This document shows, piece after piece, positions 11,901-25,581 of a stretch of 64,000 bases of DNA. The notes under the pieces were generated by a model. It was not told where the DNA came from. It worked only from the letters and a program-made list of their open reading frames with translations, and searched no databases. Source of the stretch: Tetmemena sp. SeJ-2015 (taxonomy: Eukaryota; Ciliophora; Spirotrichea; Sporadotrichida; Oxytrichidae); NCBI GenBank assembly GCA_027382625.1, contig JAJKFJ010022654.1, positions 41,574 through 105,573 on the forward strand. The letters are read 5' to 3'. The position numbers and the translations under genes were made by a program. Positions within the stretch are counted from its first letter, which is position 1; each line of letters begins with the position of its first letter.

Positions 11901-14900
11901 TTCCTAAGAGCTTTAACACTTATATAGAAAGATTCTCACACTCCACACAACTAGTTGCACCCTGCCTCGCGTATGTCACTCCGCTTACATTCTTTGAGCA
12001 TATTTAGCAGAGTTTTCCTTCGTAACCTATGTCACACGTCGAATTCACTCCTCCTCTAATTAGTTTTGAAAAAATAATTACTTACAAACAACTTGCCTCA
12101 TTGGGACATTAGTAAGCATTTATGCTCTTTATATTTGATCTCCAAAATCCAGGCAAAACTTCAGTAATATTTCTCCCACCACAGGAACCATGACTGAAGC
12201 ATTTTGAGCAAGATGTGCTCAGAGGATTGAAAGAGTAAGTACCCTTTTGACACTCGAAGCACATACTATTCTGACTAATTTCTCCTTCAATGCATTCTCT
12301 GAAACTAACTCCAACAGCATAAATAATAATCAAGATAAGTTCAATTATAACCAGCATAGTCTAATATAGAAATTAGGAAATTCAATAGTTACCTTAGTAA
12401 ACTTATCCTGAAACCATTTGAAAGAGATCTGTATTTATCGCATTTGTAATGAATTTTATCGTTGTGTTATAATTTGGCTTTGCTAAATATTTTTCAAATA
12501 AGTTTCTGTTAAATATAAAATTGAATACTTTACTAATGAAATGAAGGGAAGGAATAAATTCCATTCTCTGCAGTAATTTTATTATTTTATGAAACTTGCA
12601 CTGTTAAATCAGCTGAGGTTAATAGGGCTTCACTTAAATTATCGCTCGTAATAAGTTGATCATTTTAATCAAAGATTCCTATTAGAATGGCCTCAGTTAA
12701 TATTTGGCCACTAACAATTTGATATGTGAGGGTATCGCTTTCAATTATTTTATAGTCTGATTGTAGTTACCTCCTTGTTGAGGATGATGGATTTTCTTAT
12801 TTTTCAATCAACTTTAGTTTGAAAGCATAAGAGGCATAATCATTTCCATATGGTGCTATGTTGTCCTAAAAGGAGTTTGTCATCATTTAAATTAAATAAA
12901 TCAGGCCAGTTGGTGAATACAAGTCATAGTAAATTACATCAAAACACAATTAATTTGAATTAGTTTGAATTGCTCCTCCTGATATAAGTGCCTAATTCTT
13001 GTCGAAGGTGTTCTCAGATAAGTTATACATGCAAGTAGAAGCAGCTTCAGATTGGCAGGAAAGATAAGCTGCTCCTCCATTCTGCTCTAGAGCTGCGTTT
13101 GATTCGAATAAGTTATTTTCCAGAGTGGCTTTCACGTTTTGAAGCAAAATCGCACCTCCTTATATTTAAGCCATGTTCTCAGTAAATCTACAATTTTAAA
13201 TTTTTAAAAGCATAATGAATGTTAATTTGAGATTGTTATTGAAGATGCTGTAGATGTAGAATATTTGACAGAGCTATGAATTGCTGGCGAATTTTAGCTA
13301 TGAAGCTGAGTAAAGTTAGAAGATTAAATGATTGCTGAGGTTTGATAAAGATAGAGAGCCAATCCATCCTCTATCAAATTAGACGAACCCTGAGAGATTG
13401 AAAACTTTAAAAGTTATTGCAAATAAAAATTATAAATTGAAGAATAGATAAGCTAAAGATTAGACTGCTGAATTAGCTTTAAAGTTTGAATTGGAAGTTT
13501 TGAGCATGAAATGCTCTAAATTAATATCAATTATGAGAGCTTTTAAATATCTATAATAAATAAGTATTATATATTTAACAAACAGGGAAAGTCATAAATG
13601 TCACTAGAATTCTAAAGACATAACATAAGGTATAAGATTGTTTATTTTATTCTAAAAAGTGAATTATAGTCCAAGTAATTTAAGATTTTGAGAGGAAATT
13701 AAGCAAGTAGCTCGATGAAGAAAGATTTTGAGCAGTTAGCTTATTGATTATGAAAACACTTTGCTCAGAGTGGAAAAGCTCACTTTCAATATCTTAAATG
13801 TCTTTGATAAGCACATCATCAATAGTGACTTCAGATTGAGAGGAAGACTATAGTAAAGATATCTAATCTGTTATTTGAAGGCCTCCTGAGAAAGACAAAG
13901 TAGCAAATTAATAATTAAGCTTTGATCGTTTGGATTTGAGGATTCTCTGTTGTCTAGCTTAGGCCAGTTTGTGCAGAAATCTCTTTCTAATAACTTTTAC
14001 TTAAGAAATCAATGAAATTCTTCTTAAAGCCGAAAACTTTTTGTAATACTTCAGAAGAGTTAGGGTCAGATAATTAATTGAAATTAGCCAAGCTATTCAA
14101 AGACTCTTTGCTATAAAAATTCCATTTTGAGTAATAATTCCTCCTTCAAATCTAATTTGATTTTGGGAGTTTATAGCAAAGAGTAGACTGTTTCATAGAG
14201 CCTAATTATGCATGAGTTAGCAATTTTTAAATAATTAAACTCCTCTTCTAAGTGTATGAGATTCCACCAGTAACTGCAAAGTTCTAAAATATTAAGCAGC
14301 TATTACATTGCACTTTGCCCCCTTATTGGGTGAAGAATACTCCTCCTAGATATGCGTAGTTTTAAGAGAAGTTAGAATTTTCGATAGTAGAGATAGACTA
14401 CTCTTATTCAGCGAATATAATTGAGCCTCTGCCGATCGAATAGAATTTATTTAAGAATTGGTATTTTTGATAGTGAGATTGGAATTTTTGGAATGATAAA
14501 TGAGTGCTTAACTGCCTGCAAAATTATGATTCATCACACAATTCGAATTATATAGGTCATCTAAAATATTTATGATATTCTGATTATTCAAAACTAAATT
14601 AAGATCTCAAAAAGCCTTGAGTTGTGCTCGAATGAGAAATAAGCACCGTTCTCAACTTCATTATGGGTCAGTTCAAATAATAATAGTTGACAATCTTAGA
14701 ATTGGAAAATAAGATTTTGGTACAAGAGAGGATTGGTTGAGAAGAGATTTGCTTATCCTGATAGACTTATGTTATTGATAGTAATCTATTTGAAAATTAT
14801 CCTCATGGTATTTAAACTAAGCTAAAATAATTAGAGCAGATTTGTGTCTGCAGTTGATGTGAGGATGCTGTCTAGATGGAAAAACTCTAATGAAGAGTTG

Positions 14901-17781
14901 ACAACTGTGAAATTTATATAGCTGAGAGAGAGCTCTTTTAGTTAAGTTGAGCTATAAGGTTGCAGAAGATCAACTTGGATAGTATTCAAAAAATCTAAAA
15001 TGTTAAGAAAAGGAAATTAAAATTACTTGACTCAAAATAATAATCAAGCCATATTTTTAGATATCTATATTTTTGAGGTAGTTTTAACAATCTGTCTCAT
15101 GTAAACGTTTTAAATGAGAACATCTTTTGCCTGAGATTGATAAATTAAATGATTTGAGGAGACATTCGAGCTTTATATATCCTTTATAAATAAGGCTATA
15201 ATATAATAAATATCCACATCAGTTATTGAAACATTCTGAGAACTTAAAAGACTCAGAAATTTGCTGTTCTCTAAGGTCAAACCTAAAGCTTTTAAAGATT
15301 ACACGATAACGTTGCTAGAACTTTGTATTAGTACCATTGCTTTAGAAGAGCTAGAATCATCTATACAGTAAATTATAACATAAAAGCATGCATACCTAAG
15401 CTTTTGACATTGGATAAAGATGTTGAAAGCAGCTGAGAGTTAATGGTTTGCAAAATAATGAATGATGGAACTTAGCTATTAAAACCAAATTTACAAGTAT
15501 ATTATATCAATTCTTGAGTGTATTATTTCTCACGTAGACATTTGGACAGAGCAAAGAGACCAACTAAAACTCTGAGACTAGATTATAAACGCTTTCGAAG
15601 TAGTTGTTTTCAAAGGTGACTGCCATATTTAGCATATTGAGCTTCTGAACTACTATCAATCCTGGATCATAGTAGGACACGTTTATGAATAAGAAAAATA
15701 TGACATTAATTTTTTATTGTAGAATTTGTTGTCTCTTATCATCACGTTTTAAATGCCTATTATAACTAAAAAAAAAGCATAGAATATATAGCCATCCTCT
15801 AGAAATTTGAGAGTGAAGAATATGTAAGACATCCTGACAAAAAATATAAAAACAAAGAGATTTGTAAAAATATTTCTGACTTGATCTGTATTGATGAGTG
15901 TATTATTTTGAATGATATATTGAGTAAATGGTTGCTTGGCACATTTTAAGCTGATGTGCTCAATAGTGATAGAGATATCCGAGTATATCCATCTGAGGTC
16001 CACAAATCTATTGTTTATTAGTGTAAAGTTGCAGTGGTTTTAGGTTAAAAACATATTCAAATTATGAGATATTGATATTTTAGGCATAGATTATTGCCGT
16101 ATAACCTCCAACATTAATTCCGGTGAATAGGTTGTTGATCCAAATTTGATTGTTTATCATACCAAAGTAGTCGTACACTGAACAAACTGAATAAGACTGG
16201 TAAATAACAACTCGATTCTGTGTAAAATTAAATTGCATACAAAATCCAATCATATCTTTATAATTTGCGCAATAGTACGTCAATTGTCGAGTTTTCTATC
16301 CTAAGATTGCGCCCTCTAAAGTCATCACTAACTGCTGTTCAAGCAAAAAGAAGCAGTTTGTTACATTCACCATCTGTATGCCCCGAAATTTGACTAAAAC
16401 TAAAAAATCAAGTTATCATTAAATATGGGAAGAAAAGAGCGTTTGTAGTGCTATCTACGTAACTCAATTCTGTAAAATTGAATCTGTCCACTACTAAACA
16501 AACTTCATTATTAAAACTAAAGTTGCATCATACGTCACAAATTTGTAAGCTGTTGCGGACTTAGCTCCTGATGGAATCAGGCCATCGCTAATTCAAATTA
16601 ACTTTCAATTTGAGATTTATTCTCTGTTCAATCTTATAAGGGCTTGAAATTGAATCTGCCTGAGAAATTGTAGGGTTGAAATCAGAAGGAGGTCTGTAGT
16701 AGTTTGACTAGTAAATATGAATTTTAGTTAGAGCTGCGATATCTATTTGAGCGGCAGTCATTGAGTCAGGAAAGTAAGGCCTGAAATTAAATGATTAATT
16801 TTTAATGAAAATAATGAATATATTTAATATTTTTTAGCTGTTTAAATGATAAGTTGAAAAATAGTTACTTGATTAGAATAGTTGAATGAATAGCATATAA
16901 AGGCATAGAGTTAGTGTGGATTGTGAGATTTGAGCCCCATTTTAGGAAAATGGTGAATGTTTCGTCAAGTTGCGCGAGATAGTTGAATATTTACTAAAAT
17001 TATATGTAAAATATTTCTCTAAATGGATCGTCAATTGCCTTAAAAGGGAAGTCTTTTGTCCCCAGTTCTATATTGCTTGCAGTAGAAGAAGGATCCACAT
17101 AATATTCACAAATTTTATTCTAATTTAAGACTTAAAAAGATAAAAACTTCAGCTTATTAAAATTCTAAGGATTTACAAATAAATCTCCGTTATTCATAAT
17201 TTTAACAATTTCAAGATCATGCACTATGAACATAAAGTAAAATAAATTATAGATATTATCCAGGCATAGAAAATAATAATAATTTATTAATATTCTTTCT
17301 CTAATGAAAAATAATTGTTAAAGAAACTGCTGATAACTTATAGATAAAATAAGGAGGATAAGCATCTACCTTAACAACAATAATGAAATGAAGTTATAGA
17401 AATGGTAAACCATCTCATTTTTGAAAATTCTTCATTTATTCAGATGAAAAACTTACATCTACAGTATTTAAAAGAAGACTAGCTGAGCTTATAGTGAGAG
17501 ACTTCTATCGGTAAACTACCAGAAGCACAAGTATTTAAGCAAGTCCAAGAATTAAAATCTCGATACAGATTTTTTGTTGATGAGATGTCATTTAAATTCG
17601 TGCAAGAAATGCAGTCAGCTGCAGATGGACCCTTACAATAATTATCGCAACTGCTATCGCAAACTATAGAGATACTATTATTCAAATAATTTAATATTTT
17701 TAGAGTCGATTTAAAGCTGGAATTTATTTACCTTAACAAGAGGAAGAAGCTGCATCGAAATATTGTCATGCTTAATTGCAT
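8923..17781 (-). CDS. Giant Cys-rich / beta-helix multi-TM surface protein
   Basis: The minus-strand ATG at 17781 begins a signal peptide (MQLSMTIFRCSFFLLL). A furin-like Cys-rich stretch follows (CDSSCDNYCKGPSAADCISC near 17600). Then comes a long region (about 16900-12700) of repeated Asn/Ser-rich units of the parallel beta-helix (pectin-lyase-like) kind, ending in NIAPYGNDYASYAFKL, a motif I associate with this ciliate family. A second Cys-rich block (CFECQKGTYSFNPLSTSCSKC near 12270) precedes membrane segments (about 12360-10550) and a long polar tail with IDKKLKQQLLLRLQSQIEQL near 9100. The TGA used is complementary to 8923-8925. An apparent stop at 9661 is judged to lie in an IES because coding resumes beyond it. 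The predicted protein is plasma-membrane or cortical; its role is unknown. Domain order is solid; exact exons and IESs are not mapped. Convergent with the gene ending at 8884. Confidence 0.7.
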
Positions 17782-18671
17782 CTTATTTTAATTTATCTCT
17801 AGAGTTAAGCGCCTCCAAATATTTATAACTCTTATATTTTCAAAATTTATGTAAATAGAGACACAAGAACTAGCAAAATTTATATCAATTAGTTGAGGTT
17901 TGAGATTTTAATTATCATTTCTAGTAAGGTAAATTCCCCGAAAATTTAGAATTTATTTCATGACCCTTCTTGGGAAGCTGTCCAATATTTTTATTTTAGA
18001 TTCACTAAATTTCTATATTTAACCTTACTTTATTCTCTTGATTTTCTATTCACTCTGAGAATTTAATTTTTATTTAAGAAAAATAAATAATTCTTAAGAG
18101 TAGCAAAAAGGAAGGAATTTTAAGAAGAATTTAGGTATCAATTTATTTGAAGATATACAATGTTTATCAAACTTTAAAGAAGAACCGGATTGACAAAAAT
18201 TTCCTTCAATTAATATAAATTGATAGAGTATTAATTTAAGTTACTATAATTTGCTATATTTTCATTTTCAAGAGGTTAACCTTTTATTAATATTAATTAG
18301 TTGGTTTTACAGATTTAAGAAAGTGCATTTAAAGTAAAAAGGAAATCTATTTAAAAATAAATGCAGATTAAAGCTGTAAAAGCCTATCTATTTGTACTAC
18401 TCATTTGCATTTTATAATAATATCCGATAAATCTTGGCAATAAAAGTAATAATAAAGATATTATGATGCGTAATTCCATACTTTTTTAATTCTTTCACGC
18501 CTTTCTCACACTGTCTTTGGTTATAAAGCATTGCAGTTGCTATTTTGACACTGAGACAGTCCTTGTCTACTGTAGTTATACATCTTCGGTATATAGGCTT
18601 TCTTAAAATATTGTGGGCTGCTCTCAATATGGCTGCTCCAGCTGCTTATTACAAAATTATTTCCCTGGATC
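17782..18671. other. Poorly resolved stretch, no firm gene
   Basis: About 890 bases between a minus-strand gene start and the next likely plus-strand gene. Most is AT-rich and featureless. On the minus strand, about 18650-18412, a frame without ATG holds Cys and basic residues (RRCITTVDKDCLSVKIATAM). It is more GC-rich than its surroundings and could be a short exon/MDS, but it has no recognisable domain. Confidence 0.4.
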
Positions 18672-20157
18672 AGTGAAAAACATCATCATTCAAACCAAAA
18701 GGTTTTAAAAAATAAATTTATCTAACTAAAGTTTTCTAGATAAGATTTGATAAACGCAGCATAGCTATCTAACAACTTAGAGGAGGAGGATTAGATCAGA
18801 AGACGTTTTACAATTAGCAAGGAGAAGCAATTGATTGCTAATTTCAGAGATCGAATTGATTCATAGAAACGCTAATATAAGCAGTATCAACACATAGTTA
18901 TAAACATATATGCTCAACTAGGATACTAGTTTCGTGGAACAAATTATTATTTATGGAGAAGGTCTTGATTCAGATTCCTCAAGCGAAGAGATAGATAGAG
19001 CCATTGAGCTTAGATTATTTATATGAATACTCATAAAATATTAATATTTTGCTCCATAATATATGTTTAAAACTACTTAATTAAAAATAAATCAGCAAAT
19101 GAAGTAATAAAAGTCACTAATAATCAAAAAATATATTATTTATTTTATAATAAATTAAATTATCATCTTAAAAAGGAAAAAATTAATAGATTTTGAGGCA
19201 ATTTTAACGAATTTAATTTTTAATGAGCAAGCAAGTGCCATTTTAGATTACATATCGAGTGATAAGATTATTAATGAAATGGAAAATTAGACATTAGCAA
19301 AGTAAAAATTAAACTTCACAGATTTGGTACACTATATTTGGAGTAAGAAATGTAACTCTAGTGAACTTTAAGCTAGATTTTCTCAATATGATATTTTATG
19401 TTAACTTATCGAAATAAACGGAGAAGCATGTAATAAAATTCTAGGAAATAATCAATAGTAAGTTTAATCAATCCAAAAAGTAAATACTTAAAGCATAGTG
19501 GCATTTGACCTAAAAAAGATGTTAAGCCAAGCATCGGACTTAGATCACGATAAAAAGAACAAGTATCCAATCATTTAGATCACACTTTCTTAAGCAAGAG
19601 AAGTTGAATTAATATTTAGAGCCACTCCTGAACAATGCATTTTAAAATTAGACAAATATCTTATTATAAATTGTGTTGATAGTAATAAATATATTCGATC
19701 AAATTTTTATTTAGAAAGTAAGCATGTCTATTTACGTAGAACATAACATAACTCACTATAAGCTTCTTAAAATTAAAGATGCATGTTTTTTTTTAAAATG
19801 TATTTTAAGTTTAAATTCGAGCAGATGAACTGATTCTTGGGAGTAAAATGATGATGGTGAATGGGGATAGAGCAGCAATATAATTTACTGTGAGCGACTT
19901 CAGTTTATATAAATATTTATAATATAGACTTGGAAGTATAAGAATGTGAAGAAGATAAACTTTATACTGCGATTACCAAGCACGAATTCATGACACTTTC
20001 TAGAATTTTAATCCCCGCTCAAAGCTATTGTCTTAAAGCACCCTCTATTAACAAGTTTTAAAGCGGCGAAGAATTCAAGACCTAATTAACACATTTTCAA
20101 TATGTTTGTTTAGAAGTTTTTAAGATCTTTGAAAAACAATTATTCGAGAATATCTGA
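18672..20157 (+). CDS. Unidentified protein, several MDSs
   Basis: I do not recognise the family. Open plus-strand blocks, joined by unresolved IESs, run from about 18672 to TGA at 20155-20157. They begin with a charged segment (NNLEEEDQIRRRFTISKEKQ). The middle includes ASAILDYISSDKIINEMENQ (about 19230-19290) and VAFDLKKMLSQASDLDHDKK (about 19500-19560). The late part has DELILGSKMMMVNGDRAAIQ near 19830-19890, then YTAITKHEFMTLSRILIPAQ. The alternation of short strands and a central charged linker recalled sliding-clamp-like (Rad1/Hus1/Rad9) folds, but no signature supports that. A block around 19700-19800 with poly-T and frame breaks looks germline-limited. Coding may continue to about 20400. 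The start is unknown. Confidence 0.45.
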
Positions 20158-20483
20158 CAGAGTATTTTGGAAGGGTACAATTTTGAAATATAAGCAAATA
20201 ATTGGTTAGAAAATTATTTCTGTTCTCTATGGATAGATTCTTAAAATGTGCTGTGCAGAAATATTTAAACACTTCGAAAATATCAAATATATTTAAAACT
20301 TATAATTTTATGGATCCAAAATATAAAAGTATTGGAGTTTATCCAATAGCAAATTCAATAACTTATTTTATAAAGATAAATAATAACTTAAATTAAAATA
20401 TTGATTCGAATGATAATTATTGAAATAAAAGTACTCTTAACCATTTTTAAATATTTTTATAACTTAATAAATAAGTAAGTAAA
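20158..20483. other. Short intergenic or 3' coding ambiguity
   Basis: Open frames continue past 20157 (for example FLKCAVQKYLNTSKISNIFK near 20230-20300), so the plus-strand gene may have its last MDS here. Otherwise the stretch is AT-rich with no clear signal before the convergent minus-strand gene. Confidence 0.35.
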
Positions 20484-23400
20484 TCATTTATAAATTCTAA
20501 AAATATAAAGAGAGGATTAATTTCTTACCAAATCTTTAAACTTTCCCATTCTGAAATAAATTTCTTAAGCTCGATTTAAGAGATTTAAGAAATTTTAATT
20601 AGATTCATATTCTTGACCAAAAGGCGAGAGACCTTTCTTTTTTCTTATCTGTCTTTGATACTTTTTGCCCGACCTAATCTTAAACTAATAACTTATAAAT
20701 AATAATAATAATATAAATTCTCCTTTTTTATTGAGTCTGATCTTTTCTCCAGTTTAATTCAAAATTATTATAAATTAAGCAGTATTGGGGTCGATCTTGA
20801 ACTTAATTTTCCTCTTTGCGTCTCTGTTGCCACTACCTTTGGCAAATATCTGCTCGACTCCATTGGCGCCCAGATCCTGAAATCCACTGCTAAAAATATT
20901 ATTTGAGTATCTGTCACCGTGGATTCCTTCATGAAGAATGCTTTTCCTGCTTGGCTTTAGAGTTTCAACTGCTCCAATTAAACCATCTTCAATATCTTCT
21001 GCAGTCAAAGTTTGATTAGCTAGTGTATCAAAGTCCTCGCCAGATGCCAAAGAAACCTTTTCTTTATACTTTCTATATCGCTCTTCTGCTCTCTTCTACT
21101 TTCTAGTCTTTTTCTCTGAACCTTCTTAAGCATTTTTATCTTAGATTTCTTTGATTTGTTTTTCAGTTAGAAAATAAAGAATTATTAAGTTTGCTCGAGT
21201 GCTCTCTTTGCAAAACCATTCTCAAACATGTTGTCGAGATACTTTATAGACTTCTCATCCTTTCCGACTGTATCATATATTTACTGTATTTCTTCCTTGG
21301 TTGAAGAAGCTAATCCACTTATTACATATTATTGATCATTCTGTATTAAGGAATTAAACTTAGTGCTTCCCTCTATTTCAAAAGATCCTTAGGGACACCT
21401 CCCCGCTTCTTTAGCTCTTTCTCCTCTTCTGCGCTTCTGAGTATTTCCAAACCTTGCTCCTCTAATTCAGCTAGCTGATCGATGGTGTTGTCTCTCATGA
21501 AACGCAATTCAGGAGAATAACGAAGGCCAATTCTTCTGCACAACTCTCCTCTTATAAAGGCTGAAGCTTTGGTCAGCTTCTTTTGTATTTCAGCCTCCAA
21601 TATGCGAATTCTTTAACAAAAATAATCAACGAATTAATCATTTTAACTCTTAATTCTTTCTAGATTTAGTTGTTCAAGCCATTCCTCATCCTTAACTTTC
21701 GCAGCTGCTGATCTAATTGTGCTCTCTTCTATGTATCCATTCATAGAATTTAGATACTATAAATTCATAAATTTTCATCAAAGTAATAAGAAAAATATTC
21801 AAATTAAATTTTAATATAAAATTAAATTTCAATCGACCTGAGAAAAAGTTTAAATTAGGTGATTTAAAGAAACAACTTACTTTAAAAATAAATTCAATGA
21901 TAATTTATATAGCAGATTAATAAGACTGGTTTTTTAAGCTCTCTATTAAACAGAAATACAAATTATTCTCATTCAAAATTCGGTGTGATTAAAAAAATAC
22001 AATCTTCTAGATGGATCCGCTCTTATTTTATTTAAAAAGGATACTGCCGACTTATGAAGAAATAATTTTTTTTATCGACACTGGGTTACTTTCCTGATTC
22101 AATAAATAAGACAACCAGTTAAGGATAAGAATAAGCGCTTAAATTAAGCATCTTAATCTCTGAAAAATAGTAGGTAATAGAGAACCATATGATTTACCTA
22201 AAATGAATAAGCATTAATATTGTTCTAGGGATCATTTTCCAATTTATCCAATTAAGCTGTAATTTGCTGCTTAATTTTTCTTTCTTTGAAGGCATCTATT
22301 TCTGATTTTCTCATTTTAATCTCTTCTGCAATTACTTCATCTTTCTTAAAATATCCTACATATTTATATATTCTTTGAGCTCATTTCTAAACTGACTACT
22401 AAGTTCCAGTAAGCATGAACCAAAGACCCAGCCTTGTTCAGCTCTAAATTACCTATCACGATGTTGTATCCTTAAAACTAAATTATTATATCCTTAGGTG
22501 ATTCCTTTCTAGAAAGTCTATTTGTTTAATAAATTAATTACTAACTTGTTTGACTCAATGATTTCCTAAAGGCATCTGTGAATGTTCTACCTAGTTCTCT
22601 TATGGTATCGCATAAATTCATGATCATCTCCATAGAATCTCCACTCTTCCTCATTTTCATAGCCCCTTGGCAAGTCCTCGTCCTTCACTCTTTCATTCAT
22701 AATTTTATGAGGCTCGTTTCCTTCCATGTCATAAAATTTCTCAAAGTCCTCCTCTTGCTGTAATACCTCAGGAAGCTTATAACTTCTCATCATCTTTAAA
22801 AACTGCTTTAGGATTTGATTAAATTAATGCTCTTAAAATATTAGCTTTCTAGCCTCCTTCTGCTTATTTTTTCTCTCTAGAATTTCTTGTTCTCTGTACT
22901 CCCTGCGAAGCTTGTAAAACCAATGCTTCTATTCTTAGGGATTTAAGTTCATTGTATAAGTAAGGTAAGATAACTCTTTCTCGATTTTCTCCTAAGTAGT
23001 AAGTTGTACATTTGTCCTCTCTTTGGTGATGTCTTCAACTACGTGCCCCATCCTTTATTTTCCAACTATCTGCGTTTCCTTTTCATCCACGTTTATATAC
23101 TAGCCCAGTTCTTTCTTAGTAGTTAGCTCCTCTGCTTCAGCCATTTCCTTAAACTCTTAATCTCTATCTCTGAGCTCATAAAATCTCTCGGCTTCTCTCT
23201 CTAACCTCTTTTTGGAGTCTTGTTACTCTAAGGTGAGCTCATTATTTTTCTTTGAAGCGTATGGTTTCGATTTTGTATTTGCTTTTTTGGCAAACTTTAC
23301 ATCGTCGGCCTCTTCAAAGTCTTATTCAAAAGCAGTTTCATTTCCTCCACTGGATGGGAATAATAAGTCAAGTGAAAAAAAATAAGAATTTTTCATTGAT

Positions 23401-25136
23401 CATATTCCTGAATTGAATATCTGTAATTTAACTCTCTCTTTCAAAATCTTCGACTGTTCTCGTATCTTCTTAGCGATTAGAGTACTGGCTTGACAGGTTT
23501 AAAACTTAATATGCTTATGTTAGAATGTTTTGCTCATTTGCATTAGGCAGTAGAGATTTGTAATCAATTGAGTTTTTTGCATATCCAAATGTTGCATCTG
23601 GCTCTATGCTTCTCTTTTCTTTCGATGATTTCAGGAGTAGTATAAATTTTATAATTTGAGTCCCCTCTTGTCTACCTTTTTCAGGAGCTTTGAAGTATCA
23701 ATTCTTGGAATTTCAAGTCCAGTTTTTTCATCGATTATATATTCTTTGCCCTTCTCCTCTAGTTACTATCAATAAATTTTAAGTGAAATTATCAACACAC
23801 TAATTTTTTAATTAAAAATTTGAAGAATTAACAAATTCATTCAGGAATTTTTAGGAAGAAAATTCTTGAAAATACTTAATTTTAAATGAAGTTAGTCGAT
23901 ACAGATCTTAAAATATTTCTCTTCAAAGTAAATTATAAAATTGATTTAAGTAATTGATAACCTTTATAAAATTTATTGGGTAAATATAATTTTCTACTTT
24001 AAACTTCTTAAGTCTTATTATTTTTTTCATGTTGCTCGTATGTTATGCTTAAAGATTTTTACTTATAAATCCTTGGAGAATTCGCAAAATCTTAGAATTT
24101 AATTTTAATTTAAATTACTCGCTCGTTCATTTACAGATTAAGTAAAGCAGATGACAATTATGAAGAATGACAAATTTGATGAATATAAGTTACTATTATA
24201 AAAACTATTGATTAGCTTATTTTTGAAAGGATTAAGATGTTAGTTCTTTTAGCAAATATATTCTTAATTTTCAGCTATATAGCAGCACTTCGTATCCTAA
24301 TTAATTTTATTATATTTTATAATTATTTCTTTTTCACTTCTTATATTTAAATATTGCCTTTGCAACTGCAGCTTAAGTTGCTCCCTCTATTTGAGTCTCT
24401 TTTCCTTTTCCTCCCTTGTCCACTTCTCTGCTAGCATTTCATCCTTTTAGTACAACATTTTTCCTGCCTTTTGCTGAAACTACTCAAAAGCATCATCTCC
24501 GCCCAACATCAAGTTGAGGTCTGCATCTGTCTTAATTCTTCCCTCACTGCTTTCTCTCACAATCTTTCTTAGCTCTGCAACTCAATCAAATACAAATAGG
24601 AAACAAACAAGCAATACATTTTATTAAACTTTTCTTTCTTCCAATTATTGCAAATCTTAGCTGCTTTAGCCAGATTGCTAGCCACCAGCTCCAAACCCAG
24701 ACAAATCTGACAGGATTTACTGATCGTCGTAACCCTGGCTTATCTTCTCGTCTATCATTCTATCTAGCTCCTTTTCGTATTCAAGGTCCATCGGGTTTTG
24801 ATCAATCACTTTAATTAAGAGATACTGAAATTAACTTTTCTAATACAGATTATTATAAAATGTTGAACCTCTTATAAAGCCTGTCACCTTCTTTGAGGAG
24901 TTCTTTGTCTTTTCGATTCTTAGCTCTCTGCATTTCTATGCTTCCCTCCTTGTCAATGACTCCTTTAAATCGATACTCTGATTGCTTATTTAATTACTAC
25001 TCTCTATGAATTGCTCTCGGGAATCCTCTTTTCCCTACTTCAATTAATTGAAAGATTTTTAGTTGCCTATCTTGCTGAAGCAATTATTTTTAAAGAGTAC
25101 AATAGTTGAAGTAAGCTAGATTATATAGATCAACAT
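20484..25136 (-). CDS. RbfA-domain protein (probable organellar ribosome-binding factor A)
   Basis: RbfA binds the small ribosomal subunit during late maturation; eukaryotic forms act in mitochondria or plastids, so a mitochondrial role is inferred. The RbfA KH-like core is visible: LELNKAGSLVHAYWN (about 22450-22400) corresponds to the V(E)LS..A.VYW strand, and ASAFIRGELCRRIGLRYSPE followed by LRFMRDNTIDQ (about 21570-21460) to the conserved helix and PELRF strand. These are separated by a Lys/Glu-rich insertion and IES DNA. Upstream (25100-22550) is a long charged helical region (for example YRFKGVIDKEGSIEMQRAKN near 24990-24930). The C-terminus reads past 20775 to a TGA at 20484-20486. A verified 45-bp IES at 21607 restores the core. 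The protein is far longer than bacterial RbfA (about 130 residues). The ATG at 25136 is only the nearest candidate, and 23770-24350 is probably another large IES. Confidence 0.7.
21607..21651. other. IES, 45 bp, pointer AATTCTTT (RbfA gene)
   Basis: AATTCTTT at 21607-21614 and 21652-21659 (AAAGAATT on the coding strand). Excision joins EEWLEQLNLER to IRILEAEIQKKLTKASAFIR with no gap in the RbfA helix and deletes a TGA. Confidence 0.85.
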
Positions 25137-25581
25137 TAATCAAAATTAGGAATTTCAGAAATAGGAAGATATTTCAAACATCAATCCAGTAAAATGAGAG
25201 AGATAAAAAGCTACAAATTCATGCATTTTAGCCAATATATTTGTATAAATAGATCTATTAATTTATACTAATTTTAAGAATTTTAACCCAATAAAAATGA
25301 TTAAATCGGCCCTCTCAATAGACACAAGTTTTATTTATCTTTATTTAGTATATTTGTTTTAAATGGACTTAATTTAAACAATAATTGAACATATTAGCCT
25401 TTAATCCATCGAAATTCTCTGTTTAAAAGCAACCAGAATTATTTCTAAAAGTAAAATGCAGTGCTTTGCTTTCTATTTCGCCTATTTCAACATCATTTTG
25501 ATTTTTATTATTAAATTATGACCATCACATAATTACTAAATTTGTTAATTAAATGTCTGGTTTAAAATAATTATTCTTCCA
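25137..25581. other. AT-rich intergenic stretch
   Basis: About 445 bases between two minus-strand genes. Very AT-rich, no frame with coding character and no structured repeat seen. It should hold the 3' UTR, 5' UTR and chromosome-fragmentation sites of the flanking nanochromosomes. Confidence 0.5.
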
